Shown: positions 35,281 through 43,302 of the stretch, one piece after another
How the letters are laid out: each line of letters starts with the position of its first letter
Numbering within the stretch: the stretch's first letter is position 1
Assembly (NCBI GenBank): GCA_038257845.1
Contig: JBBSQL010000001.1
Span: forward strand, 186,001-250,000
Length of the DNA: 64,000 nucleotides
Source of the DNA: JAFDXJ01 sp038257845
GTDB lineage: Bacteria > Bacteroidota > Bacteroidia > Chitinophagales > Chitinophagaceae
Reading direction: 5' to 3'
The notes under the pieces: generated by a model
Databases searched by the model: none
What the model saw: only the letters and a program-made list of their open reading frames with translations
What the model was told of the DNA's origin: nothing
Translations under genes and position numbers: made by a program

Positions 35281-37314
35281 TTAATTCACAAAATTCCACC
35301 AGATGCCAACACGGATCCAAAGGCCACGTTCTGCATAATGTGGAGCGGCGAAATTTACTTTCGTAAAACTGAAGCTATTTTGAATATTCAATGTGTTCAG
35401 GTTTTCCAAACGAATAAAGCCTTTAAAACTTTTTATCCGCATTCCCAGGTATAAATTTATTTCCGGGCTATTATGAATTGTCAATGTGTCCTGCACAATA
35501 AAATGGCCATTTAATGGCGAGTAATTATCGGCTTTATAAGGCGTATTATAAATCACTTCTACACCGGTTGATAAATACAGGTTTGTAAAAAAATTCCCTT
35601 CAAAAGCAAAACGGTTCCGTGTAAAAATGAGTGGGATTTCAATGGGTGCATTCGCTGTGGTTTTTTGAAGATGCACTTCTGAATAAAAATTCCAGTGTTT
35701 GGCTATTTTAAATTGTTTCTCGGCTGCTACATGCAATATATTTATTAATGCAGCGGATTGTTTCGCCTCATAAAAATTATCGAAATAAATATAATTACCG
35801 ATGATAAAATATTCACCGGTGAGATCTAAATGCAATGAATTGAAATGCAGGTTGGCAAAAATGCGTGTATTATTTTCTTTATTAAAGTTGGGTGCAACTA
35901 CAGGAAAAGAACTGACCTGGTTATTAAAAACAGAAGCCGGAGACTTGTTCACATTTTGCAAACCCACTTGAAAAAATGCGGTGGAATGCACGATTTGTTT
36001 TTGTAAAGAAATATACGCGTCATAATCACCCGCATAACTTCCGGCAGCATATAATTTTCCACGCGCAATCAAATCCCATTGTTGATTTTTTGTACGGTTT
36101 CTGTATTCAACATTTGCTATAATATTATTGTATTGAACAACAGGCAGGTTTACTCCGCCACCTTTTATCCATTCATGAGTAGCCCCTAATTTAAAAAACT
36201 GGTTGAAGTTATTTTTTTGTGGATATGTGATGATGCTAAAATCATTCACCAGGTTTTGCCAGTTATCCTGGAATCGAATGGTGGGGCTGTTTACAAGATA
36301 ATTAAAATATTTCGTGTAATTGGAATCAACAGGATTTATATCTGAAAAAATAAATTTTTGCGACTGGTAACTGATCGTATGCTGGAAGCGAAGCCGCGGA
36401 TAAAATAATTGGTAGGTAGTGGAATCAACAACCAGGGAATCCTTCTGTCCTATATCATAATATTGGCGGAATAGAAAAATATTTTCATCATATTCCGTAC
36501 CTGTAGAAATATTGGTAGAAAAAAAATTACGGCTGGATAGTGCATTATTTCCCAGCCTGGTAAATAATTCAAACGGATCATTTAAAGAAAGGCTGTCAAG
36601 TTTTCCTTCATCCTGTAAACCGCCATTATCCGAGGAGCGCAATTTATTATTGATAAAAATAAAATAATTTCCATAGCGCTTATTCCTGCTGGTGAAATAA
36701 GTATTGATACGAATATTATTATGACTGCTATTTTGATTTTTATAAGACCCCGGAGAATTGATAAAACGATATTGAAATGTAAAATTAAAATTGCGTTTAC
36801 TGTTTTTGGTATATAATACATTGATCATTTGTTCGCCTTTTCCTCCGAGCATGTATCCCAATTCCGCATAAGGCCTCGATGTATTAAAAAAACGCGTGTC
36901 TTTTACTGTAAATCTATATAGGTCATACGAATGAAAGCCAGCATCCCAGCCAGGTTGCATATTTGGAGAAAAAATAATAGGCTCTGAAGCATTTCCCAAA
37001 TTTCCCAAGTCCACATTTTTATAAGAAAAAGGAAACCATTTATAAAAATCCGTAATGGATGAATCAAGGTGTTCAATCCGCGTAGAATCAAAATACCTGT
37101 AACTGATAGTTATAGAATCTTCCAACGGATTTCTATGTATGAGCGAATCTTTTTGAGTAGGCTTTTTAATTGGCCTTCCCTGGCTGTCATACGTAATTTG
37201 CGATGCCGGATTTTGTGTATTAGGAATAGTTTCCGGGGTGACTTGTGCAAATAATGACACAGGTATTGCAGTTGCCAGCAACAGAAATAAAAAAGTGAAA
37301 CGTTTTAATTTCAT
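35281..37314 (-). CDS. Bacteroidetes putative porin (outer-membrane beta-barrel)
   Basis: A 677-residue outer-membrane protein with a signal peptide (cleaved near SLFAQ, residue ~23), a linker rich in Pro, Gln and Thr, then the conserved family segment DLGNLGNASEPIIFSPNMQPGWDAG and HSYDLYRFTVKDTRFF (~100-145), followed by a long run of amphipathic beta strands. The C-terminus (RVGIWWNFVN) suits barrel insertion. This is the family annotated as putative porin in Bacteroidota; what it passes is unknown. Single gene; in related genomes I would expect conserved synteny but cannot check it. Confidence 0.88.
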   Translation of the reverse strand: MKLKRFTFLFLLLATAIPVSLFAQVTPETIPNTQNPASQITYDSQGRPIKKPTQKDSLIHRNPLEDSITISYRYFDSTRIEHLDSSITDFYKWFPFSYKNVDLGNLGNASEPIIFSPNMQPGWDAGFHSYDLYRFTVKDTRFFNTSRPYAELGYMLGGKGEQMINVLYTKNSKRNFNFTFQYRFINSPGSYKNQNSSHNNIRINTYFTSRNKRYGNYFIFINNKLRSSDNGGLQDEGKLDSLSLNDPFELFTRLGNNALSSRNFFSTNISTGTEYDENIFLFRQYYDIGQKDSLVVDSTTYQLFYPRLRFQHTISYQSQKFIFSDINPVDSNYTKYFNYLVNSPTIRFQDNWQNLVNDFSIITYPQKNNFNQFFKLGATHEWIKGGGVNLPVVQYNNIIANVEYRNRTKNQQWDLIARGKLYAAGSYAGDYDAYISLQKQIVHSTAFFQVGLQNVNKSPASVFNNQVSSFPVVAPNFNKENNTRIFANLHFNSLHLDLTGEYFIIGNYIYFDNFYEAKQSAALINILHVAAEKQFKIAKHWNFYSEVHLQKTTANAPIEIPLIFTRNRFAFEGNFFTNLYLSTGVEVIYNTPYKADNYSPLNGHFIVQDTLTIHNSPEINLYLGMRIKSFKGFIRLENLNTLNIQNSFSFTKVNFAAPHYAERGLWIRVGIWWNFVN

Positions 37315-37409
37315 GTAATTTTTCAGGTCTGCAAAATAACCGCATTCAAGGAAATGAAAAGATAAAATATTGAACGCATATAAATTTTACCGATTTATTC
37401 CAAAGCATC

Positions 37410-37748
37410 CTATTTAGAAAATACTTTCTTAAAAATATAATGATAAATCGTGCTTTCAGTTCCATTTGAAATTGGAAAGGCATTTACCAATTTCCAACCG
37501 TCTTTACCGAGAAAATTTAAAGCATCAATAACAGTATTGAACTTTTTTGACTTACCACTTTCATCCATTATTTTATTTGTTTGAAATAATCCGCGTGCCT
37601 CTCCATAATCAATATCAATGGTTACTTTATTACTTAAGATTCTTTGACTGGCGACAACCTCACAATATTGCTCAACCATGGATGTATCCATTTGAGCATA
37701 AATTCCGGTGCAACAAAAAAGTCCTATAACAAAAATTAGTTTTTTCAT
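37410..37748 (-). CDS. Small exported hypothetical protein (DUF4177-like end)
   Basis: A 112-residue protein with a clear signal peptide (MKKLIFVIGLFCCTGIYAQ) and no membrane anchor after it, so periplasmic or secreted. The second half has an LGKDGWKLVNAFPIS pattern like the DGWELV core of DUF4177-type proteins, followed by a beta strand (IYHYIFKKV). The first half contains IDIDYGEARGLF. Function unknown. It is monocistronic by spacing (95 bases to the porin gene). No exact promoter box is visible upstream. Confidence 0.75.
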   Translation of the reverse strand: MKKLIFVIGLFCCTGIYAQMDTSMVEQYCEVVASQRILSNKVTIDIDYGEARGLFQTNKIMDESGKSKKFNTVIDALNFLGKDGWKLVNAFPISNGTESTIYHYIFKKVFSK

Positions 37749-37860
37749 CTCTTGTATAATTTTTAGATCAATGAAGGTATAATATCAAAGGAAAATTATA
37801 CATTTTAAAACGAATAAAATTTTTTTAGTTAAATGATTCATTAAATTTTATTCCATTAAG

Positions 37861-37912
37861 CTATATTTCTATATAGAACTTCTACGTTGCTTTATGATGC
37901 TATTGCATCATA
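37861..37912 (+). promoter_or_regulatory. Two inverted repeats upstream of ahcY (candidate operator)
   Basis: CTATAT-TTCT-ATATAG (37861-37876) and TATGATGC-TATT-GCATCATA (37893-37912) are both perfect, with centres 34 bases apart, and end 13 bases before the -7 box. The loop of the second holds a TTG at the right distance for a -33 element. They could be protein-binding sites or RNA-independent operators; if transcription starts after the -7 box they are not in the message. Confidence 0.45.
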
Positions 37913-37925
37913 TCTCCATAAAATG

Positions 37926-37933
37926 TACCTTTG
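37926..37933 (+). promoter_or_regulatory. Predicted -7 promoter box for ahcY
   Basis: TACCTTTG, exact TAnnTTTG match, ending 6 bases before the ATG at 37940 and 15 before the ATG at 37949. A TTG at 37903-37905 is 20 bases upstream, suitable as the -33 element. Confidence 0.55.
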
Positions 37934-37939
37934 CGCAAA

Positions 37940-39277
37940 ATGAACAATATGCCAGAAACGATCACATCAAAAATTGATTTTAAACTCCCTTATAAAGTAA
38001 AAGACATTAGCCTTGCAGCCTGGGGCCGCAAAGAAATTATGCTCGCTGAAGCTGAAATGCCCGGACTAATGGCCATACGTGAAGAATATGGAAATGCAAA
38101 GCCTTTGCAGGGTGCTCGTATTGCAGGTTGTTTGCACATGACTATTCAAACTGCAGTTTTAATAGAAACATTAATTGCGCTGGGCGCAGAAGTAAGGTGG
38201 AGCAGTTGTAATATTTTCTCTACACAAGATCATGCCGCTGCTGCAATTGCGCAAGAAGGCATTGGTGTATTTGCCTGGAAGGGTCAATCACAGGAAGAAG
38301 CCGACTGGTGTATAGAACAAACTTTATTTTTTGGCAGTGCCGATAAGCCATTGAATTTAATCCTGGATGATGGCGGCGATTTAACAAATATGGTTTTTGA
38401 CCAATATCCTGAACTCATTAAAAATATTAATGGCTTAAGCGAAGAAACAACTACCGGTGTACATCGTTTATATGAGCGCATGGAAAAAGGTACTTTACCA
38501 ATTCCTGCTATTAATGTAAATGATAGCGTTACAAAATCAAAATTTGATAATAAATACGGTTGCCAGGAAAGCCTGGTGGACGCTATCCGCCGCGCTACAG
38601 ATGTAATGATGGCAGGAAAAGTTGCCGTTGTGGGTGGTTATGGAGATGTGGGAAAAGGTTCTGCAAAAAGTTTACGTGGTGCTGGCGCACGTGTGATTAT
38701 TACAGAAATAGATCCTATTTGCGCTTTGCAAGCCGCTATGGATGGATATGAAGTGAAAAAAATGATTGATGCTGTAAAAGAAGCGGATATAATTGTGACA
38801 GCTTCCGGATGCCGCGATTTAATCACGGAAGAACATTTCCGCGCGATGAAAGATAAAGCCATCGTTTGTAACATTGGCCATTTTGATATTGAAATTGATA
38901 TTTCCTGGTTGAATAAAAATTATGGTAATACAAAAAATACGATCAAGCCACAGGTTGATCTTTATACAATCGAAGGAAAAGATATTATTGTTCTTGCAGA
39001 AGGCAGGCTGGTAAATTTAGGTTGCGCTACAGGCCATCCATCTTTTGTGATGAGCAATTCATTTAGCAACCAGGTACTGGCGCAAATTGAATTGTGGAAA
39101 AATCATAGTAAGTATGAAAATAAAGTGTATGTGTTACCAAAACATTTAGATGAAAAAGTAGCCCGTTTGCACCTCGCAAAAATAGGTGTGGTTCTCGAAG
39201 AATTGACCGGCGCACAATCTGAATATTTGGGAATTCCAAAAGGAGGCCCTTACAAAACAGATATGTATCGCTATTAA
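37940..39277 (+). CDS. ahcY: Adenosylhomocysteinase (S-adenosylhomocysteine hydrolase)
   Basis: Splits S-adenosylhomocysteine to homocysteine and adenosine, regenerating the methyl cycle. From the ATG at 37940 it has 445 residues; the ATG at 37949 (442) is equally good, and the in-frame TTG at 37931 is unlikely because it lies in the promoter box. Landmarks are the substrate region CLHMTIQTAVLIETL (~57) and FSTQDHAAAAIA, the NAD-binding GYGDVGKGSAKSLRGAGARV (~235), GHFDIEID (~315), and the C-terminus GGPYKTDMYRY with the Lys and Tyr that reach the neighbouring subunit's NAD. Cytosolic tetramer in known homologues. Monocistronic, with its own terminator. Confidence 0.97.
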   Translation: MNNMPETITSKIDFKLPYKVKDISLAAWGRKEIMLAEAEMPGLMAIREEYGNAKPLQGARIAGCLHMTIQTAVLIETLIALGAEVRWSSCNIFSTQDHAAAAIAQEGIGVFAWKGQSQEEADWCIEQTLFFGSADKPLNLILDDGGDLTNMVFDQYPELIKNINGLSEETTTGVHRLYERMEKGTLPIPAINVNDSVTKSKFDNKYGCQESLVDAIRRATDVMMAGKVAVVGGYGDVGKGSAKSLRGAGARVIITEIDPICALQAAMDGYEVKKMIDAVKEADIIVTASGCRDLITEEHFRAMKDKAIVCNIGHFDIEIDISWLNKNYGNTKNTIKPQVDLYTIEGKDIIVLAEGRLVNLGCATGHPSFVMSNSFSNQVLAQIELWKNHSKYENKVYVLPKHLDEKVARLHLAKIGVVLEELTGAQSEYLGIPKGGPYKTDMYRY

Positions 39278-39296
39278 TTTTTTATAAAATAAATGA

Positions 39297-39327
39297 ATAC
39301 CCTGCAAATTTGCAGGGTATTTTTTTG
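39297..39327 (+). terminator. Intrinsic terminator of ahcY
   Basis: A perfect 24-base palindrome (arms ATACCCTGC and GCAGGGTAT around AAATTT) followed by a run of T residues; 19 bases after the ahcY stop. Confidence 0.9.
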
Positions 39328-39352
39328 TCGATTTTTATTGCAAAATTTGTCT

Positions 39353-39360
39353 TATTTTTG
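39353..39360 (+). promoter_or_regulatory. Predicted -7 promoter box for the lipoprotein gene
   Basis: TATTTTTG, exact TAnnTTTG match, 38 bases before the ATG at 39399 and just after the ahcY terminator. Confidence 0.5.
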
Positions 39361-39398
39361 AAAAAGATAATTTTTTACATAAAACCAAACTAATCATC

Positions 39399-39944
39399 AT
39401 GAAATTATTTCTGTACGCTTTCATTTTAGCTGCGGTGGCAGCTTGCAATAACAATGTACCTGAAAATAAGAATGCAGATTCAACAAAAACTGAAACCACT
39501 TCCCCGGATGAAGTTGCTATTAAAAAAGCGGTTGATGATGCGTATGCATGGATTAGTTTTAAGAAAGGTACAAAACCGGACTATGAAAAAATTCATGATT
39601 ACTTTATACCACAGGCTCATCTTATTTATTTTCCGAATGATTCACTGGAAGTATATTCTTTAGATCAGTTTGTTACCTCTTTCAAAGCGATGATTGAAAG
39701 TGGGCAAATACAATCTTTTTATGAAGAAGAATTGTTTGGCAAGACTGACCAGTTTGGCCGCGTAGCACAAAGGCTCAGCACATATAAAACGTATATCAAT
39801 ACGAGGGATTCCATTTCTGAAAGAGGCGTGAATAGTTTTCAACTGATTAAAACTCCTGGTGGCTGGAGAGTATCCAGTATTATATGGGATATTGAAAAGC
39901 CCGGCTTACCAATTCCTGCAAATTATTTGCCTGAAAAAAAATGA
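39399..39944 (+). CDS. Lipoprotein with NTF2/SnoaL-like fold
   Basis: A 181-residue predicted lipoprotein: signal MKLFLYAFILAAVAAC with lipobox VAAC (Cys16), then a short charged linker (NADSTKTETTSPDE) and a domain of about 135 residues. The pattern of an N-terminal helix (AIKKAVDDAYAWIS), a beta-rich core and a final strand ending in GGWRVSSIIWDIE suits the NTF2-like/DUF4440 group. No catalytic residues can be assigned, so it could be a binding protein. The gene for a VOC protein follows 41 bases later and may be cotranscribed. Confidence 0.78.
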   Translation: MKLFLYAFILAAVAACNNNVPENKNADSTKTETTSPDEVAIKKAVDDAYAWISFKKGTKPDYEKIHDYFIPQAHLIYFPNDSLEVYSLDQFVTSFKAMIESGQIQSFYEEELFGKTDQFGRVAQRLSTYKTYINTRDSISERGVNSFQLIKTPGGWRVSSIIWDIEKPGLPIPANYLPEKK

Positions 39945-39985
39945 GGAAGATTATTTATAAAGATTTATAAAAATTATTTTTACAC

Positions 39986-40381
39986 ATGATTGAATTCAAA
40001 TACACTATTTTATATGTTACAGATGTAAATGCTGCATTGTCTTTTTATGAAAAGGCATTTGGTTTTACAAAAAAGTTTATAACACCGGATGATTCTTATG
40101 GAGAATTAAATATGGGAGAAACCACGCTTTCATTTGCGGCAAAAACGCTGGCTAAATCAAATTTAAAAGATGGATTTATAGAAAGCAATTTAAAAAACAA
40201 ACCATTTGGTATCGAGATTGGTTTTACTACAGATAATGTAGAAGCTACTGTGAATACTGCAGTTGAAGCAGGTGCAACAATTATTGAACATCCAAAAACA
40301 ACTTCCTGGGGACAAGTGATCGCATACCTGCGTGATCCCGATGGTTTTCTTATAGAAATTTGTACACCAATGGAGGCGTAA
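39986..40381 (+). CDS. VOC-superfamily (glyoxalase/bleomycin-resistance-like) protein
   Basis: A 131-residue cytosolic protein with the two beta-alpha-beta-beta-beta modules of the vicinal oxygen chelate fold: TILYVTDVNAALSFYEKAFGF near the N-terminus and EIGFTTDNVEATVNTAVEAGA in the second half, ending in the typical YLRDPDGFLIEICTP (Glu126 is the usual metal ligand position). Members include glyoxalase I, dioxygenases and drug-binding proteins; the substrate cannot be told. The expected first-module metal His is not evident, so it may not be a classic metalloenzyme. Confidence 0.85.
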   Translation: MIEFKYTILYVTDVNAALSFYEKAFGFTKKFITPDDSYGELNMGETTLSFAAKTLAKSNLKDGFIESNLKNKPFGIEIGFTTDNVEATVNTAVEAGATIIEHPKTTSWGQVIAYLRDPDGFLIEICTPMEA

Positions 40382-40488
40382 TAAACTGCAAATTATTTTT
40401 TTATCATTTTCATTTGGCCAGACCAAAATACAGTCACGCGGAATTGTGCATGTGATATTTGCTTTTTAGAATAAATTTTTGCTTTATA

Positions 40489-40524
40489 AAGAAGGATGCC
40501 ATTGGGGGCATTCTTCTTATTTTT
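40489..40524 (+). terminator. Intrinsic terminator downstream of the VOC gene
   Basis: A 12-bp stem (AAGAAGGATGCC with GGCATTCTTCTT, one G-T pair) and 6-base loop, followed by a T-rich tail. It lies about 110 bases after the VOC stop and before the toxin-antitoxin genes. An exact box TATTTTTG (40518-40525) is fused to its 3' end. Confidence 0.75.
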
Positions 40525-40598
40525 GCATACCTGAAAATTGTCATTTTTTACTTGCCATAGTAAGTTTAAATTTTCTGAAATCCTATCCCAGAATATAT

Positions 40599-40606
40599 TA
40601 AATTTG
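40599..40606 (+). promoter_or_regulatory. Predicted -7 promoter box for the toxin-antitoxin operon
   Basis: TAAATTTG, exact TAnnTTTG match, 21 bases before the antitoxin ATG at 40628. Confidence 0.5.
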
Positions 40607-40627
40607 TAGAGAATAAAATTTAATTTA

Positions 40628-40867
40628 ATGTCTTTACAATATATTACTGATTCGACCGGTAAACAAACTGCTGTATTGATTCCAATTGAAGAATGGCAAA
40701 TTCTTACTTCAAAATATATCTATTTAAAGGAACTTGAAAATCGAAATTTAAAAACTAAAGGAAAATTATCTCAATTAGCTGGGAAACTTTCGGAAAAAAC
40801 GGCAAATGCAATGCTTAACTATGTCGAAGAAGGTCGAAATGAATGGGACGAAAGAGTGAAAAAGTGA
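40628..40867 (+). CDS. Type II antitoxin, VapB/Phd-like
   Basis: A 79-residue protein whose first 25 residues (MSLQYITDSTGKQTAVLIPIEEWQ) look like the Phd/YefM or related fold, in which a beta strand ending in V-I-P-x-x-E-W leads into a helix that dimerises and binds DNA. The C-terminal part is charged and helical (VEEGRNEWDERVKK), typical of the segment that wraps and inhibits a PIN toxin. It lies 13 bases upstream of the PIN-domain gene. By analogy it neutralises the toxin and represses the operon. Very AT-rich, as is its partner. Confidence 0.82.
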   Translation: MSLQYITDSTGKQTAVLIPIEEWQILTSKYIYLKELENRNLKTKGKLSQLAGKLSEKTANAMLNYVEEGRNEWDERVKK

Positions 40868-40880
40868 TTAACAAAAAATC

Positions 40881-41264
40881 ATGTTTTTATTAGACACAAA
40901 TACAATTATTTATTATCTCAAGGGTGATTTACCTCCGAAAGGAATGCATGAATTATCAGAAATTATAGACCTGGAGCCACCATCAATTTCTATAATTACA
41001 AAAATAGAAATATTGGGATTTAAGACTGATAATTTAAAAGAAAAAAAACTCACATCTCAATTTGTGAATGGTTGTTTTATTTTTAATCTAAATAATCAAA
41101 TTGTAAATCATACAATTCAATTAAGACAGAATTATAAAATAAAGATCCCTGATGCCATTATAGCTGCAACTGCCATTGTTTCCAACATGATTTTGATAAC
41201 ACACAATACAGAAGATTTCATAAAATTGGAAAAACTTAAATATAAAGACCCTTTTTTAATTTGA
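40881..41264 (+). CDS. Type II toxin, VapC-like PIN-domain ribonuclease
   Basis: A 127-residue PIN-domain protein predicted to be a magnesium-dependent endoribonuclease, typically cutting initiator tRNA or rRNA in characterised VapC toxins. The acidic active site is complete: Asp5 (LLDTNT), Glu43 (KIEILG), Asp91 (KIPDAIIAATA) and Asp112 (THNTEDF). The length is that of typical VapC. It is the second gene of the two-gene operon with the antitoxin. Base composition is lower in GC than nearby housekeeping genes, consistent with mobility of such modules. The target is unknown. Confidence 0.9.
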   Translation: MFLLDTNTIIYYLKGDLPPKGMHELSEIIDLEPPSISIITKIEILGFKTDNLKEKKLTSQFVNGCFIFNLNNQIVNHTIQLRQNYKIKIPDAIIAATAIVSNMILITHNTEDFIKLEKLKYKDPFLI

Positions 41265-41361
41265 AGGACTTTATCTATTTATTCAAAGACAATTTATTTA
41301 AAATTTAATAGGGCAACCTGATTTTATCTATTTTTTATAGCATTCACTGAAATAATTTGAG

Positions 41362-41369
41362 TAATTTTG
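41362..41369 (+). promoter_or_regulatory. Predicted -7 promoter box for the DUF1573-yajC genes
   Basis: TAATTTTG, exact TAnnTTTG match, 18 bases before the ATG at 41388. Confidence 0.5.
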
Positions 41370-41387
41370 CCGCCTTATATTTAAAAC

Positions 41388-41894
41388 ATGAGTACCACAG
41401 GATTAAAGAAAATTTTTACAAATAAACATGCCTGGTCTTTTATTGCTGTACCTGTTTGTGTCTTTTTGCTCTTTTTTTCTTTGTCATCATGCAATAATAG
41501 CAATGCAAAAACTACAGGCATCAATACAAAAGCAGTGAGCGATTCAGCAAATTATACAAGTGTGGAATGGCAGGACAGTCTCGTTAATTTTGGAACAGTA
41601 AATCAAGGCGATAAAATTCATATTTTATTTCATTGTAAAAATACCGGCACAAAACCTTTATTTATCGTAGCTGTGCAACCTTCATGCGGCTGTACTGTTG
41701 CATCTTATACCAAAGAAGCCATTGTACCGGGCGCTGAAGGAAATGTAGATGCAATTTTTGACAGCGGACACAGTAATACACCTGATGTACGTAAAGTGAT
41801 TTCGGTAACGACAAACACGATTGAGGCATCACCCGCTTTAGTCTTTACAGGAACAGTCATACTAAAAGAAAAAGAAGATAAAAGCGACCTTTAA
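41388..41894 (+). CDS. DUF1573-domain lipoprotein
   Basis: A 168-residue protein with a charged N-terminus, hydrophobic signal (~17-31) and lipobox LSSC (Cys35). The mature part is one DUF1573 domain, an Ig-like beta-sandwich: VNFGTVNQGDKIHILFHCKNTGTKPLFI, then the conserved PSCGCTVASY (~97-106) and a segment with the APG-like VPGAEGNVDAIFDS. The family is abundant in Bacteroidota and its function is unknown; the paired Cys may bind metal or form a disulphide. It precedes yajC by 49 bases and is probably cotranscribed, a common neighbourhood in this phylum. Confidence 0.87.
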   Translation: MSTTGLKKIFTNKHAWSFIAVPVCVFLLFFSLSSCNNSNAKTTGINTKAVSDSANYTSVEWQDSLVNFGTVNQGDKIHILFHCKNTGTKPLFIVAVQPSCGCTVASYTKEAIVPGAEGNVDAIFDSGHSNTPDVRKVISVTTNTIEASPALVFTGTVILKEKEDKSDL

Positions 41895-41943
41895 TTTTTT
41901 ATAAAAATTCAATTCAACAAACAGTAAAATAAAAATCAACGCA

Positions 41944-42282
41944 ATGAACGCAACTTTATTAATGGCAAGCCCGGACGGGCAGGGAGGTTCTAGTTTTTCA
42001 CTGATCATGATGGGTGCCATCATACTCGTATTCTGGCTATTTATGATTCGCCCGCAAGCCAAAAAAGCAAAAGAACAAAAGAAATTTATTGAGGGAATGC
42101 AAAAAGGCGATAAGATCGTAACGATTGCAGGTATTCATGGTACAATTTATAGAGTAAATGACGATGGCACCATTCAATTGGAAGTAAATCCCGGCAGTTA
42201 CCTGAAAATTGAAAGGTCTGCGATCAGCTTAGAATGGAGTAATACAGCCAATAAAGCTACGATAGCCACACCTATCAAATAA
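41944..42282 (+). CDS. yajC: Preprotein translocase subunit YajC
   Basis: A 112-residue small membrane protein associated with the SecDF complex. It has a single N-terminal transmembrane helix (~20-37, IMMGAIILVFWLFMI), the family motif RPQAKKAKEQKKFIEGMQKGDKIVTIAGIHGTI (~38-70) and a C-terminal basic beta domain. Length fits the family. It lies between the DUF1573 gene and coaE and is followed by a strong terminator, so it ends the DUF1573-yajC unit. No secD or secF in the window. Confidence 0.95.
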   Translation: MNATLLMASPDGQGGSSFSLIMMGAIILVFWLFMIRPQAKKAKEQKKFIEGMQKGDKIVTIAGIHGTIYRVNDDGTIQLEVNPGSYLKIERSAISLEWSNTANKATIATPIK

Positions 42283-42294
42283 GTTATTTAAATT

Positions 42295-42326
42295 CATAAA
42301 AAAGGGGCTTCGGCCTCTTTTTTATG
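42295..42326 (+). terminator. Intrinsic terminator after yajC
   Basis: A 14-bp stem (CATAAAAAAGGGGC with its complement, one G-T pair) capped by a UUCG tetraloop, with a T-run inside the descending arm; 12 bases after the yajC stop. Confidence 0.9.
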
Positions 42327-42377
42327 CGGGTTTATTGATCTTTGTTCTTTACTTTTATACCGACCAATATAAGTTTA

Positions 42378-42977
42378 ATGAGAAAAAAAGTTGGCCTTAC
42401 CGGTGGCATGGGAAGCGGGAAATCAATTGTCGCACGAATATTCGAAACCCTGGGCATCCCTGTTTTTAATGCAGATACAATTGCAAAAAAATTGATGGAA
42501 GAAGACCCTGTCGTTCAACAAAAAATTGTACAGCTTTTTGGGGAAGATGCATATCATAATGGAAAATTAAACAGGGCATTTTTAGCCGGTATAGTATTTC
42601 ATGATAAAAAAAGATTGACTCAATTAAATAATATCGTTCACCCGGCAACTATCGCTGCGGCAGGTGTTTGGATGAATCTACAAACTGCGCCATATATGAT
42701 CAAGGAAGCAGCGCTGATTTTTGAAGCCGGTGCAGAAAAAAATCTCGACCTGGTTATTGGCGTCTCTGCACCAAGAGTTTTACGAATAAAAAGAGTAATG
42801 GAAAGAGACCTTGTCAGTAAAGAGCAAGCGGAAAGCCGGATGAAAAATCAAATGGATGAAACAGACAAAATGAATTTATGTGATCATGTAATTATAAATG
42901 ATGAAAAACATTTGATTATACCACAGGTACTCAAAATTCATCAAATAATTATGAACAGTACAAAAAGAATCTTATGA
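42378..42977 (+). CDS. coaE: Dephospho-CoA kinase
   Basis: Catalyses the last step of coenzyme A synthesis. The start at 42378 (MRKKVGLTGGMGSGKS) gives 199 residues, the normal family length; the open frame extends 12 codons upstream without family similarity and into the terminator-proximal spacer. It has the Walker A motif GGMGSGKS (~9-16), FNADTIAKKLM (~32-42, the substrate Asp), a GxLNR-type segment (GKLNRAFLAGIVF), the VHPA motif and the lid region. The downstream gene begins within its last codons (4-base overlap), so both are cotranscribed. Confidence 0.95.
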   Translation: MRKKVGLTGGMGSGKSIVARIFETLGIPVFNADTIAKKLMEEDPVVQQKIVQLFGEDAYHNGKLNRAFLAGIVFHDKKRLTQLNNIVHPATIAAAGVWMNLQTAPYMIKEAALIFEAGAEKNLDLVIGVSAPRVLRIKRVMERDLVSKEQAESRMKNQMDETDKMNLCDHVIINDEKHLIIPQVLKIHQIIMNSTKRIL

Positions 42978-43294
42978 GTTTAATGCTGCCTGCAATTCCT
43001 TATTACGCGGTTATTTTCACTTCTGTAAAAACAGGGATTGATGCAAATGGTTATGCAGAAATGTCTGAGAAAATGTTTTCACTGGCTGCATTACAAAAAG
43101 GTTTTCTTGGCGTAGAATCCGCACGTGCTGAAATTGGCATCACTGTATCATACTGGAAAACGGAAGAAGATATTTTGAATTGGAAAAAAGATATAGAGCA
43201 TTTAGTAGCGCAAAAAACGGGTATTGAAAAATGGTATCAATATTATACAGTACGTGTTTGCAAAGTGGAACGCCAATACAGTTTTGAAAAATAA
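42974..43294 (+). CDS. Antibiotic biosynthesis monooxygenase (ABM)-fold protein
   Basis: A 106-residue protein of the dimeric alpha/beta-barrel type: strand YYAVIFTSVKTG, helix GYAEMSEKMFSLAALQKGFLGVESARAE, strand GITVSYWKTEEDILNWKKDIEH (the W-x-x-x-x-x-x-x-W pattern is characteristic), and YQYYTVRVCKVER. Such proteins include small cofactor-free monooxygenases and haem-degrading enzymes, but many are uncharacterised. It overlaps coaE by 4 bases, suggesting translational coupling with no obvious metabolic link. Convergent with the DCC-family gene, 8 bases apart. Confidence 0.85.
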   Translation: MSLMLPAIPYYAVIFTSVKTGIDANGYAEMSEKMFSLAALQKGFLGVESARAEIGITVSYWKTEEDILNWKKDIEHLVAQKTGIEKWYQYYTVRVCKVERQYSFEK

Positions 43295-43302
43295 AATAGG
43301 GT

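Noticed and set aside
37931..37939. TTG start for ahcY.
   Set aside because: It falls inside the TACCTTTG promoter box; two ATG codons just downstream fit family N-termini.
40615..41309. A 10-base direct repeat (AAAATTTAAT) at 40615-40624 and 41300-41309 flanking the toxin-antitoxin genes, as a target-site duplication.
   Set aside because: The repeat is pure A/T in AT-rich DNA and could easily arise by chance; no transposase or inverted ends are present.
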